64,000 nucleotides of DNA from an uncultured Paracoccaceae bacterium (GCA_947496535.1 CANMDE010000001.1:1-64000), one strand, 5' to 3'. Positions 53,415-63,248 are shown, counted from the stretch's first letter. The notes: generated from the letters alone by a model not told the origin. Program-made: numbers and translations.

Positions 53415-54051
53415 AACTTACGCCGAGATTAAGGGCATTGGTGACCACATCGGTTTCCAATGTCCCACCAGTGTCCAGATCGGCAGAGTTGGCGGAATAA
53501 GTGCCTTTGTATTCGGTGAATACGGCCCACTGGTCACTGATCGGATAGCTCGCACCAGCCAGCCATGCCGCTGCAAGACCGGTATATTGATAGCCAAACG
53601 TCTCTGACGATCCGTTCGTGACTTCAACATGGGGAATCGACACCCCAACACCACCGCCCACATACGGCGTGAGTTCGCCAAACGCGTCAGGCCAACGGCG
53701 GTAGGCGTTCACCGTCAGAATATTCAGCCCATCGGTGAACTCCAGCACATCGTAGCCGTCAGGCAGGACATCGCCATCGGGATAGATCTTGTTATGCGTG
53801 AAATCGAGCCCATAGCCAAACGTATCGCTTTGCCATTTCGTGGCGCGCAAGCCGTAATAAATCGGCGCATCGAATGACCGCCCCTCCCAATCTTGGGAAA
53901 AGTCGGCGTCAGGAATTTCATCATCACCGCGTATGGTGACGTCTGACGACAATGCAGACTGCGTGCCGCCATAAAAGCTAAGTTCTATCTCGGCTGCTGC
54001 GGCAATAGGGGCAACGGAGGCAAGGAAAACAATGGCTGTGACGGTTCTCAT
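53404..54051 (-). CDS. Outer-membrane barrel, LpxQ-like
   Basis: 215-residue beta-barrel resembling the rhizobial lipid A oxidase LpxQ, which turns lipid A glucosamine into 2-aminogluconate using oxygen. The signal peptide ends near 19 (APIAAA-AE). Marker patterns are DWEGRSFDAPIYYGLRAT, DFTHNKIYPDGD, and PYVGGGVGVSIPHVEV, ending VSFSF with a terminal Phe. The match is from memory of the family and no catalytic residues are known, so another small OMP is possible. Start at 54051 gives the signal peptide; upstream ribosome site is weak. Confidence 0.6.
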   Translation of the reverse strand: MRTVTAIVFLASVAPIAAAAEIELSFYGGTQSALSSDVTIRGDDEIPDADFSQDWEGRSFDAPIYYGLRATKWQSDTFGYGLDFTHNKIYPDGDVLPDGYDVLEFTDGLNILTVNAYRRWPDAFGELTPYVGGGVGVSIPHVEVTNGSSETFGYQYTGLAAAWLAGASYPISDQWAVFTEYKGTYSANSADLDTGGTLETDVVTNALNLGVSFSF

Positions 54052-54432
54052 GGTCGGTGGTCCATATCTGGTGATTGCTCGGCAGATAAGCAGCAAAAGG
54101 GATGGAAACAAGGGACATGAAAGGAATGTGAGGACACCGGCAAAAGAACGTCCGGTGCGGCAAAACCTTGCTATGGCGGATGAAACAAAGTGAAGTCACG
54201 ACTCGCTAATGCGAAAGAAGACGCTAGGTGACCCATCGTAGGTTTGTTTGAGGCGAGATTAACCAACTCTTTGTTCTTTGAGTTCAATGGTTCAACCTTA
54301 TTGGCACTGCGCCCTAATGTCCGCTGGACGTCGGCGGTTTTCATGGCTAAACAGCGCCGAAATGGACACTAGGCATTCTGTGTCTTGTTTTTCGTGTGGG
54401 TGAAAGCCCCAGATCATTCGGAGATAAACCCC
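54052..54432. other. 381-base spacer with inverted repeat
   Basis: No gene. It separates the outer-membrane barrel (minus) from petABC (plus) and should hold both promoters. The notable element is GCCCTAATGTCC at 54311-54322 facing GGACACTAGGC at 54364-54374, imperfect inverted copies around a GC-rich centre. It may be a regulatory palindrome or a small mobile-element scar. The stretch CGGAGATAAACCCC before the petA GTG is its ribosome site. Confidence 0.5.
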
Positions 54433-54993
54433 GTGTCACATGCAGACGACCACCAGGGCACACGCCGCGACTTCTTGTACTACGCGACCGCAGGGGCGGG
54501 TGCCGTTGTAACCGGTGCCGCTGTTTGGCCTTTGGTCAATCAGATGAACCCTTCCGCAGATGTTCAGGCGCTCGCATCCATCCGCGTAGATATTGCCGAC
54601 ATTGCCCCCGGCACTCAGTTGACGGTGCTGTGGCAGGGCAAACCAGTTTTCATTCGGTCACGGACCGAAGCCGAAATTGCGGCGGCCCGCGATGTTGACG
54701 TGAGCTCATTGCCCGATCAGGAAGCATATAATGACAACCTAACCGGTGAGCAGCCGGCTACGGACGAAAACCGCGCGCTTTCCGAAGATGGCGTCTGGTT
54801 GGTTCAGATGGGTGTCTGCACACACCTCGGTTGTGTGCCATTGGGCCAGGATGGTGACTTTGGCGGGTGGTTCTGCCCGTGCCATGGGTCGCACTACGAC
54901 ACGTCCGGACGTATCCGCAAAGGACCTGCGCCGCGCAACCTTCCGGTTCCAGTCGCCGAATTTGTCGACGAAACCACGATTCAACTGGGTTAA
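54433..54993 (+). CDS. petA: Cytochrome bc1 Rieske subunit
   Basis: Rieske [2Fe-2S] protein of the bc1 complex, 186 residues, carrying electrons from ubiquinol to cytochrome c1. The N-terminal TAT-type sequence [20 protein letters not shown] also serves as membrane anchor. The cluster motifs are CTHLGC and CPCHGSHYD, both complete. The start is a GTG at 54433 with GGAG nine bases upstream, which gives the length usual in Rhodobacter (about 187); an earlier ATG at 54385 would add 16 residues before the TAT motif. First gene of petABC. Confidence 0.95.
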   Translation: MSHADDHQGTRRDFLYYATAGAGAVVTGAAVWPLVNQMNPSADVQALASIRVDIADIAPGTQLTVLWQGKPVFIRSRTEAEIAAARDVDVSSLPDQEAYNDNLTGEQPATDENRALSEDGVWLVQMGVCTHLGCVPLGQDGDFGGWFCPCHGSHYDTSGRIRKGPAPRNLPVPVAEFVDETTIQLG

Positions 54994-55005
54994 GGAGAGA
55001 AAGCA

Positions 55006-56349
55006 ATGGCTGGTATCCCCCACGACCACTACGAACCGAATTCAAACGGTGAAAAGTGGCTGCATTCGCGTCTGCCCATCGTTGGCTTACTGTATGACAC
55101 ATTGATGATCCCCACACCCAAAAACCTGAACTGGATGTGGATTTGGGGAATCGTTCTGACTTTCACGCTCGTCCTGCAGATTGTCACCGGTATCGTGCTG
55201 GTGATGCACTACACGCCCCATGTCGACATGGCCTTCGCATCTGTTGAGCACATCATGCGCGACGTGAACGGCGGGCATATGATCCGCTATTTCCACATGA
55301 ACGGCGCATCGCTGTTCTTCGTGGCTGTCTATGCCCACATGTTCCGGTCACTTTACTACGGTTCATATAAAGCCCCACGCGAGGTGACATGGATCATCGG
55401 CATGCTGATGTATCTGCTGATGATGGGAACAGCCTTCATGGGCTACGTGCTGCCATGGGGTCAGATGTCATTCCACGGAACGGCCGTGATTACAGGCCTG
55501 TTCGGCGCGATCCCGTTTATCGGCGAATCGATCCAGACTTGGCTCTTGGGCGCTGGGGCCGTCGGCCAGCCTGCTCTGAACCGGTTCTTTTCGCTTCACT
55601 ATCTACTGCCCTTTATCCTGCTAGGCCTGACCATGGTGCATATTTGGGCGTTCCACACGACTGGCAACAACAACCCCATAGGGGTTGAGGTGCGGCGCAC
55701 ATCCAAGGAAGACGCCGAGAAGGACACATTGCCCTTCTGGCCGTACTTCGTGATCAAGGATTTGTTCGCACTGACTATCATTCTGGCCGTGTTTATGGCC
55801 ATTGTCGGGTTCATGCCAAACTATCTTGGCCACCCCGATAACTACATCCCGGCAAACGCACTTGCGACACCAACGCATATCGTGCCCGAATGGTACTTCC
55901 TACCATTCTACGCGATCCTGCGGGCGTTCACTGCGGATGTTTGGGTTGTGCAAATTGTCAACTTCCTCAGCTTCGGGATCATCGATGCCAAATTCTTTGG
56001 TGTTCTAGCGATGTTTGGGGCGATTGCGGTAATGGCGCTGGCACCATGGCTTGATACATCATCGGTCCGTTCAGGACGCTACCGTCCAATGTTCAAATGG
56101 TGGTTTGCGCTGCTGGTCGTCGACTTCATCGTGCTGATGTGGGTCGGGGCACAGGCAGCTGAATTCCCGTATGACTGGATATCGCTGATCGCATCCACAT
56201 ACTGGTTTGCCTATTTCCTGGTGATCCTGCCATTGCTTGGTGTCATTGAAAAACCGCTGACACCGCCTGCAACAATCGAAGAAGACTTCAACGCGCACTA
56301 CGCGCCGAAGGCCGACGGCGCAAAGCCCGTGGCCAGCCCGGCCGAGTGA
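55006..56349 (+). CDS. petB: Cytochrome b of bc1 complex
   Basis: Ubiquinol-oxidising membrane subunit, 447 residues with eight helices. Heme-ligand histidines fall in [24 protein letters not shown], and [20 protein letters not shown]. The Qo-site motif [14 protein letters not shown] is intact. Together with the Rieske protein and cytochrome c1 it drives the Q cycle. Spacing to petA is 12 bases and to petC 10. The C-terminal hydrophilic extension (about 420-447) is typical of alphaproteobacteria. Confidence 0.97.
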   Translation: MAGIPHDHYEPNSNGEKWLHSRLPIVGLLYDTLMIPTPKNLNWMWIWGIVLTFTLVLQIVTGIVLVMHYTPHVDMAFASVEHIMRDVNGGHMIRYFHMNGASLFFVAVYAHMFRSLYYGSYKAPREVTWIIGMLMYLLMMGTAFMGYVLPWGQMSFHGTAVITGLFGAIPFIGESIQTWLLGAGAVGQPALNRFFSLHYLLPFILLGLTMVHIWAFHTTGNNNPIGVEVRRTSKEDAEKDTLPFWPYFVIKDLFALTIILAVFMAIVGFMPNYLGHPDNYIPANALATPTHIVPEWYFLPFYAILRAFTADVWVVQIVNFLSFGIIDAKFFGVLAMFGAIAVMALAPWLDTSSVRSGRYRPMFKWWFALLVVDFIVLMWVGAQAAEFPYDWISLIASTYWFAYFLVILPLLGVIEKPLTPPATIEEDFNAHYAPKADGAKPVASPAE

Positions 56350-56359
56350 GAAAGGACAA

Positions 56360-57223
56360 ATGAAGATGTTCCGTAAACTCACACTATCTGCTGCTGCCGC
56401 TTTGGCCCTCACAACCGGCCATGCAGTAGCAGCCGGAGCTGAGGCTGAAATCCACGACTTTGCGTTCTCGTTCGAAGGTCCATTCGGAAGTTTCGATCAG
56501 ATGCAATTGCAGCGTGGGCTTCAGGTCTACACTGAAATCTGCTCGGCATGTCACGGTCTTGAACTTGTAGCGTTCCGCAACCTGCACGACGAAGGCGGCC
56601 CCGGCTTGCCCGAAGATCAAATGCGGGCTTACGCGGAATTCTACGAAATTTTTGACCAGAGCCTGTTTGATGGTGAAGGTGATTTCCGCTTGGCCACGCC
56701 AGCGGATAAATTTCCCGGCTCACAACTGGCGACTGCACCCGATCTTTCGCTGATGGCCAAGGCGCGCGCCGGTTTCCATGGGCCGTACGGAACGGGGATC
56801 AGCCAATTCGTGAACGGCATGGGTGGGGCGGAATACATTGCCTCGCTGTTGACCGGCTACGTGGACGAACCCGAATGCGCGCTCGAGGGTGAGCCGATGG
56901 ACGGTTATTACAACACCGCCTTCGCCTCTGGCGGTTATCCGGAAAGCTGCAAGGACGACCACGGTCACTACACCGTGCCCGGAAGCTGGATCGCAATGGC
57001 TCCGCCTCTTTATGGTGACGATGTTGTCTACGCTGATGGACACGCAACCGATCTGGAGCACGTGGCCGAGGACGTCGCAGCATTCCTGATGTGGACGGCA
57101 GAGCCAAAAATGATGGCCCGCAAGCAAGCCGGTCTGACAGGCTTTATCTTCCTGAGCATCCTATCCGTGCTGCTATACCTGACCAACAAACGGATCTGGG
57201 CACCACACAAGAAAAAAGACTGA
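56360..57223 (+). CDS. petC: Cytochrome c1 of bc1 complex
   Basis: Heme c subunit of bc1, 287 residues. The signal peptide [24 protein letters not shown] leads to a mature protein starting [12 protein letters not shown]. The heme-binding CSACH is near 55-59 in [16 protein letters not shown], and a C-terminal membrane anchor, [18 protein letters not shown], ends HKKKD. AAAGGACA precedes the ATG. Axial Met is not certain by eye. A terminator follows 19 bases after the stop. Confidence 0.95.
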   Translation: MKMFRKLTLSAAAALALTTGHAVAAGAEAEIHDFAFSFEGPFGSFDQMQLQRGLQVYTEICSACHGLELVAFRNLHDEGGPGLPEDQMRAYAEFYEIFDQSLFDGEGDFRLATPADKFPGSQLATAPDLSLMAKARAGFHGPYGTGISQFVNGMGGAEYIASLLTGYVDEPECALEGEPMDGYYNTAFASGGYPESCKDDHGHYTVPGSWIAMAPPLYGDDVVYADGHATDLEHVAEDVAAFLMWTAEPKMMARKQAGLTGFIFLSILSVLLYLTNKRIWAPHKKKD

Positions 57224-57242
57224 TCCACCAGTCAATCAATTG

Positions 57243-57272
57243 AAAAGCGCGCCCAGGCAGGCGCGCTTTTTT
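57243..57272. terminator. petC/thiQ convergent terminator
   Basis: AAAAGCGCGCC (57243-57253) pairs with GGCGCGCTTTT (57260-57270) and runs on into T (57267-57273) on the plus strand. It is symmetric and works for petC; on the minus strand it reaches past the thiQ stop, so it probably ends both. Confidence 0.88.
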
Positions 57273-57985
57273 TATCCCAAATAGGCCTGCAAGGCAGGCG
57301 GTGGGTTCTCGAAAATCGCATCTGTCGGGACAGGCGGTAGGGCCACCCCATCGGAAACCAGCACCACGTTATCTGCGATCCGCTTGGCGTCAGCTGGATC
57401 GTGTGTCACCATCACAACGCAGCGTCCCGCCTTCAGCAGCTTGTCGCGAACAAGATCAAGCATCTCTTCCTTCAAACCGGGGCCAAGTGCCGCGAAAGGC
57501 TCATCGAGAAGCACGACCTCACGCCCGGCCAGCAGCACACGCGCAAGCGCCACCCGACTTTGCTGCCCCCCCGATAATGCCGCGGGCTTTCGCGCACCCA
57601 TGCCCGTCAGACCTACATCAGCCAAAGCGCGGGCAACCTGATCCTTTTGTTCCGGTAAAAGCCGCAAATCAGGCCGCAAGGCCAGCCCCACATTCTGCAA
57701 GGCGGTTAGGTGGGGAAATAGGTTATTATCCTGAAATAGAATGCTGATGGGGCGTTCGCCGGGTGGGAGGGCAGTAATCTCGGTATCACCCCACAAGACA
57801 CGCCCCGACTTTAGCGAAACAAAGCCTGCCAAGGCTGACAACAGCGTCGATTTTCCAGCACCGGATGGCCCGATCAACGCGGTAATCGCGCCGTTGGCAA
57901 AGGCTAAATCGGCGGACAGCGTGAAATCACCCTGCTGTACCTGTAAACCATCACATCTCAGCACCGACACGTCCCCCACGATCAC
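57272..57985 (-). CDS. thiQ: Thiamine ABC ATP-binding protein
   Basis: ATPase of the thiamine/TPP importer ThiBPQ, 237 residues. Walker A is LIGPSGAGKSTLLSALAGF, the signature ALSGGQQSRVALARVLL, Walker B VVLLDEPFAALGPGLK, and the switch His in VVMVTHDPADAKR. Identification as ThiQ rests on its coupling with thiP and thiB and the TPP riboswitch upstream. It overlaps thiP by 35 bases. Last gene of the operon, ending at the petC terminator. Confidence 0.9.
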   Translation of the reverse strand: MIVGDVSVLRCDGLQVQQGDFTLSADLAFANGAITALIGPSGAGKSTLLSALAGFVSLKSGRVLWGDTEITALPPGERPISILFQDNNLFPHLTALQNVGLALRPDLRLLPEQKDQVARALADVGLTGMGARKPAALSGGQQSRVALARVLLAGREVVLLDEPFAALGPGLKEEMLDLVRDKLLKAGRCVVMVTHDPADAKRIADNVVLVSDGVALPPVPTDAIFENPPPALQAYLG

Positions 57986-59483
57986 ATATCCAGAACAGCA
58001 AAAGACTCAGTGCCAGCAACAGCAAGGCGGCGGCGGCGGCCTGATCCATCTGATAAGCCCCCATCAGGCGATACATAGCAAGCGGCAGGGTTTCCTGCGC
58101 ATTACCCGCAAACAAAGTGATGACGCCAAGATCACCCATCGACAAGGCCGCGGCCAATCCGGCAGCAAAACCCAGCGGTCGGCGCATGCGCGGCAACACC
58201 ACCAACCTGACCCATGTCCACCGGCGCATGTTCAGCGACATGGCCAATCGGCCAAAATCATCCTGAATTGCAGCCACCGAAGGCGCGATGGAATGCAGCG
58301 CAAAGGGCAGGGCAAGTGTCGCGTTAGTCAGCGCCGTGACGGGCAAGGCCACCTCGGCGGGTCGAACAAAGGGATAGACGATCAGAAATAGTCCAGTCCC
58401 GACAACCAATGAAGAGGCCGCCAGCGGCAAGACCCCGACAAATGCCGCGACGCGCCCACCCCACAATGCCAATGATAGCGCCATGCAGACGCACAAACAG
58501 GCCGACGCGCTTGCCACAAGCAACGAACGCCCCGCCGCCCACCATACCGGCGCGGTCAGGTCCGCCACATGCGGAGCCCCGCGCAAAACGATCATTCCCA
58601 ACGGCACGATCAGAAAACCCGCGCATAACGCAATCGCAATCGCGTCCAGCGCAAGCGGCGCTCTGTCCCAGCGTTGCACCACGCGATCAAGCCCAGCGCC
58701 CATCTCAGCACGCGCAGCGATACGCCAGACCAGAACCGTCGCTGCCGCACATAGTCCAAATTGCACACAGGCCAGCAGTGCGGCTCGTCCCAGATCAAAG
58801 TCAAACCGCAGCGCCTGATAAATCGCCAATTCGACCGTCGTCGCTCGCGGCCCCCCACCAAGGATCAAAGCCGTCGCAAAACTTGTCAGGCAGATCACAA
58901 AGATCACCAGAAACGCATTAGGGGCGGTTGCCCGCAACATCGGCCACTCCAACAACCGGCGCACATCGGCATTCAGCGTGGCGGCCAACCGAAACCGCTC
59001 GGCTGGGATCGACAACCAGCCCTGCAGCAAAAGCCGCGTGGCGAGCGGTAGGTTCAAAAACACATGCGCAAGCACAACGCCATGAAAACCGTAGATCGTC
59101 ACGCGGGGCAGGCCGATCCAAACCATTACATCGTTCAACACGCCATTGCGGCCAAAGACTGCCAACAGCGCAATCACCGCCACAATGACTGGCAGAATGA
59201 ACGGAGCCCCCAGCAGAGTGATCAGAATACCCCGCCCCCTGAATTGACGCCGCGCCAGCGCACGGGCGACGGGCACCGCCAAAACCACGCTCACCGCAGC
59301 AGACACGAATGCCTGTACCAGCGTAAACCGGACTGCAGCCCAATCACCCGTCGACAGGCCTCCGACCCACTCAGCCTGCCATGCGACAGCCGCAAGCGTG
59401 CCAAATGTCAGCAGCAAGACCAGCGCGGCCGAGGCACCCCCCGGCCAACGCGGCGCGATTATTGCGACAGGGCTGCGCGCCAT
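57951..59483 (-). CDS. thiP: Thiamine ABC permease
   Basis: Two-domain permease, 510 residues with about 12 membrane helices, like ThiP fused from two ABC permease halves. The two coupling loops are seen as PAERFRLAATLNADVRRLLEWPML (about 160-185) and DDFGRLAMSLNMRRWTWVRLVVLPRMR (about 425-450). Its start overlaps thiB by 25 bases. Tight overlaps throughout thiBPQ mean the three are translated as a unit. Confidence 0.91.
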   Translation of the reverse strand: MARSPVAIIAPRWPGGASAALVLLLTFGTLAAVAWQAEWVGGLSTGDWAAVRFTLVQAFVSAAVSVVLAVPVARALARRQFRGRGILITLLGAPFILPVIVAVIALLAVFGRNGVLNDVMVWIGLPRVTIYGFHGVVLAHVFLNLPLATRLLLQGWLSIPAERFRLAATLNADVRRLLEWPMLRATAPNAFLVIFVICLTSFATALILGGGPRATTVELAIYQALRFDFDLGRAALLACVQFGLCAAATVLVWRIAARAEMGAGLDRVVQRWDRAPLALDAIAIALCAGFLIVPLGMIVLRGAPHVADLTAPVWWAAGRSLLVASASACLCVCMALSLALWGGRVAAFVGVLPLAASSLVVGTGLFLIVYPFVRPAEVALPVTALTNATLALPFALHSIAPSVAAIQDDFGRLAMSLNMRRWTWVRLVVLPRMRRPLGFAAGLAAALSMGDLGVITLFAGNAQETLPLAMYRLMGAYQMDQAAAAALLLLALSLLLFWICDRGGRVGAEM

Positions 59484-60448
59484 TCATCCAGCGCCGAACT
59501 GCGCAGTTCGGCGGCTTCTGTCGGTGGTAAAAGCAGTGCCTCGGAAGGAGTGATCAGATCGCCAAACGCCTCGGGCAAGCCCACCTCAGGTGTCACAGCC
59601 GGATACATCCAGTTGGTGGTCGGGATAACCCGCTGAAAGCCTTCGGACACGATGAAATTCATGAACTCATCTGCCAATTCGGGCTGATCGGTACCCGCAA
59701 GCTTCCCAGCGACCTCGACCTGCATGTAATGCCCTTCGTCAAAGGCCCAGGCGACCTTGCTGTCATCTTCTTCTGCGATCACATGATAGGCCGGGGAGGT
59801 AGTGTAGGACAGCACCGCATCCGCCTCTCCATCCAGAAACAGACCATAGGCTTCTGACCAGCCGGGGGTGACAGTGACGACGTTGTCTGCCAGCCCCTCC
59901 CAGATACCCGCTGCGTCATCACCATAAGCTGTCTTCACCCACATCAGCAGGCCCAGACCGGGTGTCGATGAGCGTGGATCCTGAATAACAATCGATACGT
60001 CGCTATCGGCCAATGCTTGCAACGATGTTGGCGCGTCATCACCCGCATTCCCCACAAAAGCAAAATAGCCCCAATCAAATGGCAGGAACTCGTTGTCGTC
60101 CCAGGCAATCGGCAGGCTCAGATCGGCCTTAACGCCATGGGGGGCGAACAGCTCAGTGTCGCGGGCTGCGGTGGTCAGGTTCGTATCCAGCCCCAGCACG
60201 ATATCGGCATCAGTCTGCGGGCCTTCCAACTGCAAACGGGCCAGCAATGCCGCCCCGTCGCCCGCACCAACAAACTGCAAATCGCAGTTGCAGCGCTCTT
60301 CAAACGCGGCCTCGATCTGCGGGCCTGGGCCCCATTCACTGACAAAACTGTCATATGTCAGAACTTGCAGCACCGAGTCTTGGGCCATTGCGCCTGTGGC
60401 ACAAAGGGCAAGTCCCGCGACAGCTGGCAGACAGGTGGCTTTACTCAT
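59459..60448 (-). CDS. thiB: Thiamine-binding protein
   Basis: Periplasmic binding protein, 329 residues, that feeds thiamine or its phosphates to ThiPQ. The signal peptide MSKATCLPAVAGLALCATGAMA ends near residue 22. Mature start is QDSVLQVLTYDSFVSEWGPG, typical of ThiB/TbpA. A CNCD pair near 54-57 may form a disulfide, as in TbpA. The chosen ATG at 60448 has GGAGG five bases upstream. Expression should fall when TPP is plentiful, through the riboswitch in its leader. Confidence 0.92.
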   Translation of the reverse strand: MSKATCLPAVAGLALCATGAMAQDSVLQVLTYDSFVSEWGPGPQIEAAFEERCNCDLQFVGAGDGAALLARLQLEGPQTDADIVLGLDTNLTTAARDTELFAPHGVKADLSLPIAWDDNEFLPFDWGYFAFVGNAGDDAPTSLQALADSDVSIVIQDPRSSTPGLGLLMWVKTAYGDDAAGIWEGLADNVVTVTPGWSEAYGLFLDGEADAVLSYTTSPAYHVIAEEDDSKVAWAFDEGHYMQVEVAGKLAGTDQPELADEFMNFIVSEGFQRVIPTTNWMYPAVTPEVGLPEAFGDLITPSEALLLPPTEAAELRSSALDEWRAALSQ

Positions 60449-60495
60449 CTCATCCTCCAAATGCGACGGGCGGATTGGGGGATAGCGGAATTGCC

Positions 60496-60580
60496 ATACC
60501 TTCCCTCCGCCGGTCTTAACCGGTTCAGGTTCAACGGGTCCGCTAGATGCATCTCAGGCCAATTGGCCCCCCCGAGGTAC
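60496..60580 (-). ncRNA. TPP riboswitch (THI element)
   Basis: Read on the minus strand the leader shows the conserved THI core: GGCCTGAGATGCATC, then ACCCGTTGAACCTGA, then CCGGTTAAGACCGGCGGAGG, closed by an outer stem GTACCT/AGGTAT (60580-60575 and 60500-60495). The core lies about 50 bases upstream of the thiB start. Binding of thiamine pyrophosphate is expected to lower translation of thiBPQ, probably by masking GGAGG. Confidence 0.93.
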
Positions 60581-60702
60581 GCCCTGACTATGAGAAAAAT
60601 CATTTATTCACAAGGTCTAACTGGCAATCCGGGCGCGCTTGATGTATACAGTTGTTACATATCAAAATTTAGGAGAAAGGAGGCGCGCTTGGGAGAACGC
60701 GA

Positions 60703-60882
60703 CTGATTATTTTTTGTCTTGAGCTGCTATTTCTGTGGCTCGTTTACTTCGCCTTTGGTCTCGCCACGACCTACAACATTCCCATATGGGCTACCGCTGG
60801 CCTGGTAATTGTCGTGGATCGGACCGTGACCTTCATCACATCATCATCGGCAGAGCGCAAACGCGACAGATTGCCGGAATAG
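60703..60882 (+). CDS. Small membrane protein, start unclear
   Basis: An open frame of 59 codons from a CTG at 60703 to TAG at 60880-60882. It encodes two hydrophobic segments (LELLFLWLVYFAFGLA and IPIWATAGLVIVVD) and a charged tail, SSSAERKRDRLPE, as in a real small membrane protein. No ATG, GTG or TTG opens this frame. A strong AGGAGG at 60679-60683 precedes a TTG at 60689 in another frame, which hits TGA after five codons, exactly overlapping the CTG. A one-base indel would fuse the two into a 64-residue protein. Either a recently broken gene or a rare start; no family recognised. Confidence 0.35.
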   Translation: MIIFCLELLFLWLVYFAFGLATTYNIPIWATAGLVIVVDRTVTFITSSSAERKRDRLPE

Positions 60883-60936
60883 CTTGGCTTTCCTCCGGGC
60901 GCTGTTTATCTGACGGTCCAGTCAGGAGCACGCCGC

Positions 60937-62046
60937 ATGTCGATCAACAGTTTTGGCCATCTTTTCCGGTTCACCACTTGGGGCGAAAGCCATGGGCCCG
61001 CCCTGGGTGCAACCGTTGATGGCTGCCCGCCGGGTGTGCCGCTTGACCCAGCCACGATCCAGCAATGGCTTGATAAGCGTCGCCCTGGCCTGAACAAGAA
61101 CACCACGCAGCGGAACGAACCCGACGCTGTGAAAATCCTGTCTGGTGTGTTCGAGGGGCAAACAACAGGTACGCCAATCCAGCTAATGATCGAAAACACC
61201 GACCAGCGGTCAAAGGATTATGGTGACATCGCCAACACCTTCCGCCCCGGCCATGCCGACATCACCTATCACCAGAAATACGGGTTGCGTGACTATCGCG
61301 GCGGCGGACGCTCATCAGCGCGCGAAACCGCATCGCGCGTGGCTGCTGGTGGGGTCGCGCGCGAGGCTATCCAAGCCATCGCCCCCGGTGTCCTGATCAA
61401 AGGCTATATGACCCAGATGGGCACCAAACAAATCGACCGGGACCGTGTCGATTGGGCCCAGATCGACCAGAACGATTTTTTCTGCCCGGACGCAGTTGCC
61501 GCGAAGGAATGGGAAGAGTACCTGCAATGGCTACGAAAGGATGACCACAACTCCGTCGGCGCGGTCATCGAAGTGGTCGCGCGCGGTGTCCCGGCAGGTA
61601 TCGGCGCACCTGTCTACGCCAAACTCGACACCGACCTTGCCGCCGCCATGATGTCTATCAACGCTGTCAAAGGGGTTGAGATCGGCGAAGGCATGGCCGC
61701 CGCGGCACTCACCGGGCGGGATAACGCGGATGAGATTTTCATGGGGGCCGACGGCCCGGAATACAGCTCAAATCATTCGGGTGGAATCCTTGGCGGGATC
61801 AGCACGGGACAAGACATTGTCGTGCGGTTCGCAGTGAAACCAACCTCCAGCATTCTCTCCCCGCGCAAGTCCATCCGTATGGACGGGTCAGCCACCGAAG
61901 TCATTACCAAAGGACGCCACGACCCTTGCGTCGGTATCCGGGCAGTCCCGGTGGGCGAGGCGATGATGGCATGTGTGATTCTTGATCATTTACTGCTGGA
62001 CAGGGGCCAGACGGGCGGCGAACGCGGCAAAATCGGGCGCGTGTGA
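60937..62046 (+). CDS. aroC: Chorismate synthase
   Basis: Last step of the shikimate pathway: EPSP to chorismate, using reduced FMN. 369 residues, typical. The three signatures are [19 protein letters not shown] at the N-terminus, the [24 protein letters not shown] block around 125-145 ([18 protein letters not shown] here), and [17 protein letters not shown] toward the end. ATG at 60937 fits the family's usual start, [10 protein letters not shown]. It is expressed alone, with divergent thiBPQ far upstream. Confidence 0.97.
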   Translation: MSINSFGHLFRFTTWGESHGPALGATVDGCPPGVPLDPATIQQWLDKRRPGLNKNTTQRNEPDAVKILSGVFEGQTTGTPIQLMIENTDQRSKDYGDIANTFRPGHADITYHQKYGLRDYRGGGRSSARETASRVAAGGVAREAIQAIAPGVLIKGYMTQMGTKQIDRDRVDWAQIDQNDFFCPDAVAAKEWEEYLQWLRKDDHNSVGAVIEVVARGVPAGIGAPVYAKLDTDLAAAMMSINAVKGVEIGEGMAAAALTGRDNADEIFMGADGPEYSSNHSGGILGGISTGQDIVVRFAVKPTSSILSPRKSIRMDGSATEVITKGRHDPCVGIRAVPVGEAMMACVILDHLLLDRGQTGGERGKIGRV

Positions 62047-62255
62047 ACCAAACAAAGACGCATTGGGCAATCCCCCGCCTACCGGAATCCTCACCCGCAT
62101 AACGACTTCGCAGGCGTTCCACCTCAGTAGGAGAGTGACAGAAAGCCTGACGTTGCACGTTCAATTGCAGCGACCTAAAAATGGATTAGCGGGACGCTAT
62201 TGTGGACCGCTGGCATTCCTTCATCACCATGTACCATTGGCACAAGGAAAGACCC

Positions 62256-63248
62256 ATGTTGTATCCCCGCAAAGTCATCGCCTCGTTCACAAGCCTTCTG
62301 GCTGCCGTCTCCACTACAATGGCCATAGCGCAAGAACCTGCGAGCAACGATGTGGAAAACATGACCGCATTTCTGGAAGAGGCAAACGTACTTTCGGGCC
62401 CAGAACTCGTGGATTGCACCCTGTCAGGTGGCACCGAAACCACCTGCGTATCTTTCACCGTCAAATCCGAACCGACGACATACGAGACTGGCCCGTGGTG
62501 CCCAACCAATATCTCTGACAGCGCTGAAGAAGGTGGCATCTGGCTGGACGGGGGCGAAGTCTACGACGTCGATGGCGCGTTTGTCGAAAACCTTGCGACC
62601 TTCTATGACGACAGTAATTGGCAGCTCTTCGATCCTGAAACAGGCGAGATCAACATCACCGACACCCAAGAGTCATGCGAAGCCGCCGCGCGACCAGATG
62701 TGGACGAAGCCTACTATAATCACTGCGTCCAATGTGCTCCGGAGTATTACGAGGACGCAACGGTTACCTACATGATCCCCGTCACCCCATCACCGGCTGA
62801 TGCACCAAGCCCAACAAATCAGCCCGGATCAGGCATCGCATTCAATGGCGTCCTTCTTGACGGTCCGGCGCCCGTCGAAGATATCCTGAGCGCATACACA
62901 ATAGCAGCCTTTGATAACTGCGGCGGTCACGTAAACCCCCATGCAGGCTATCATATTCACTCGGTCGGTGACTGCATAACTGATGCTGCACCGATGACAG
63001 ACCATGGCGCGCAGATCGGTATCGCCATGGACGGATATCAGATTTTCGCCAACGCAATGGCCGATGGCAGCCAGCCAACGGATCTTGATGCGTGCAATGG
63101 TCACACGTCCGAAAGCGGTGGCTATCACTACCACGCAGGTGAACCCGGATCGAACGCCATCCTTGGCTGCCTTAGCGCAGAATATGGGTGTCACCTTGAA
63201 GATCCGGACGGTGTCTGCGACGCCTCTGCGCGGCCACGTCGTCCATAG
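62256..63248 (+). CDS. Secreted YHYH-domain protein
   Basis: 330-residue exported protein of the YHYH family. The signal peptide MLYPRKVIASFTSLLAAVSTTMAIA is followed by QEPASNDVENM. The YHYH motif is in SESGGYHYHAGEPGS near 295-309, preceded by CGGHVNPHAGYHIHSVGDC, a His/Cys-rich stretch that suggests metal binding. Ten or more cysteines point to disulfides, which fits export. AAGGAAAGACCC stands before the ATG at 62256. The family is widespread in marine bacteria but its function is unproven. The ending is PRRP. It precedes the OppA-like gene. Confidence 0.83.
   Translation: MLYPRKVIASFTSLLAAVSTTMAIAQEPASNDVENMTAFLEEANVLSGPELVDCTLSGGTETTCVSFTVKSEPTTYETGPWCPTNISDSAEEGGIWLDGGEVYDVDGAFVENLATFYDDSNWQLFDPETGEINITDTQESCEAAARPDVDEAYYNHCVQCAPEYYEDATVTYMIPVTPSPADAPSPTNQPGSGIAFNGVLLDGPAPVEDILSAYTIAAFDNCGGHVNPHAGYHIHSVGDCITDAAPMTDHGAQIGIAMDGYQIFANAMADGSQPTDLDACNGHTSESGGYHYHAGEPGSNAILGCLSAEYGCHLEDPDGVCDASARPRRP

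Noticed and set aside
60640..60665. Possible dyad near GATGTATACAGTTGTTACATATC
   Set aside because: The arms do not align without gaps; too weak to call an operator.
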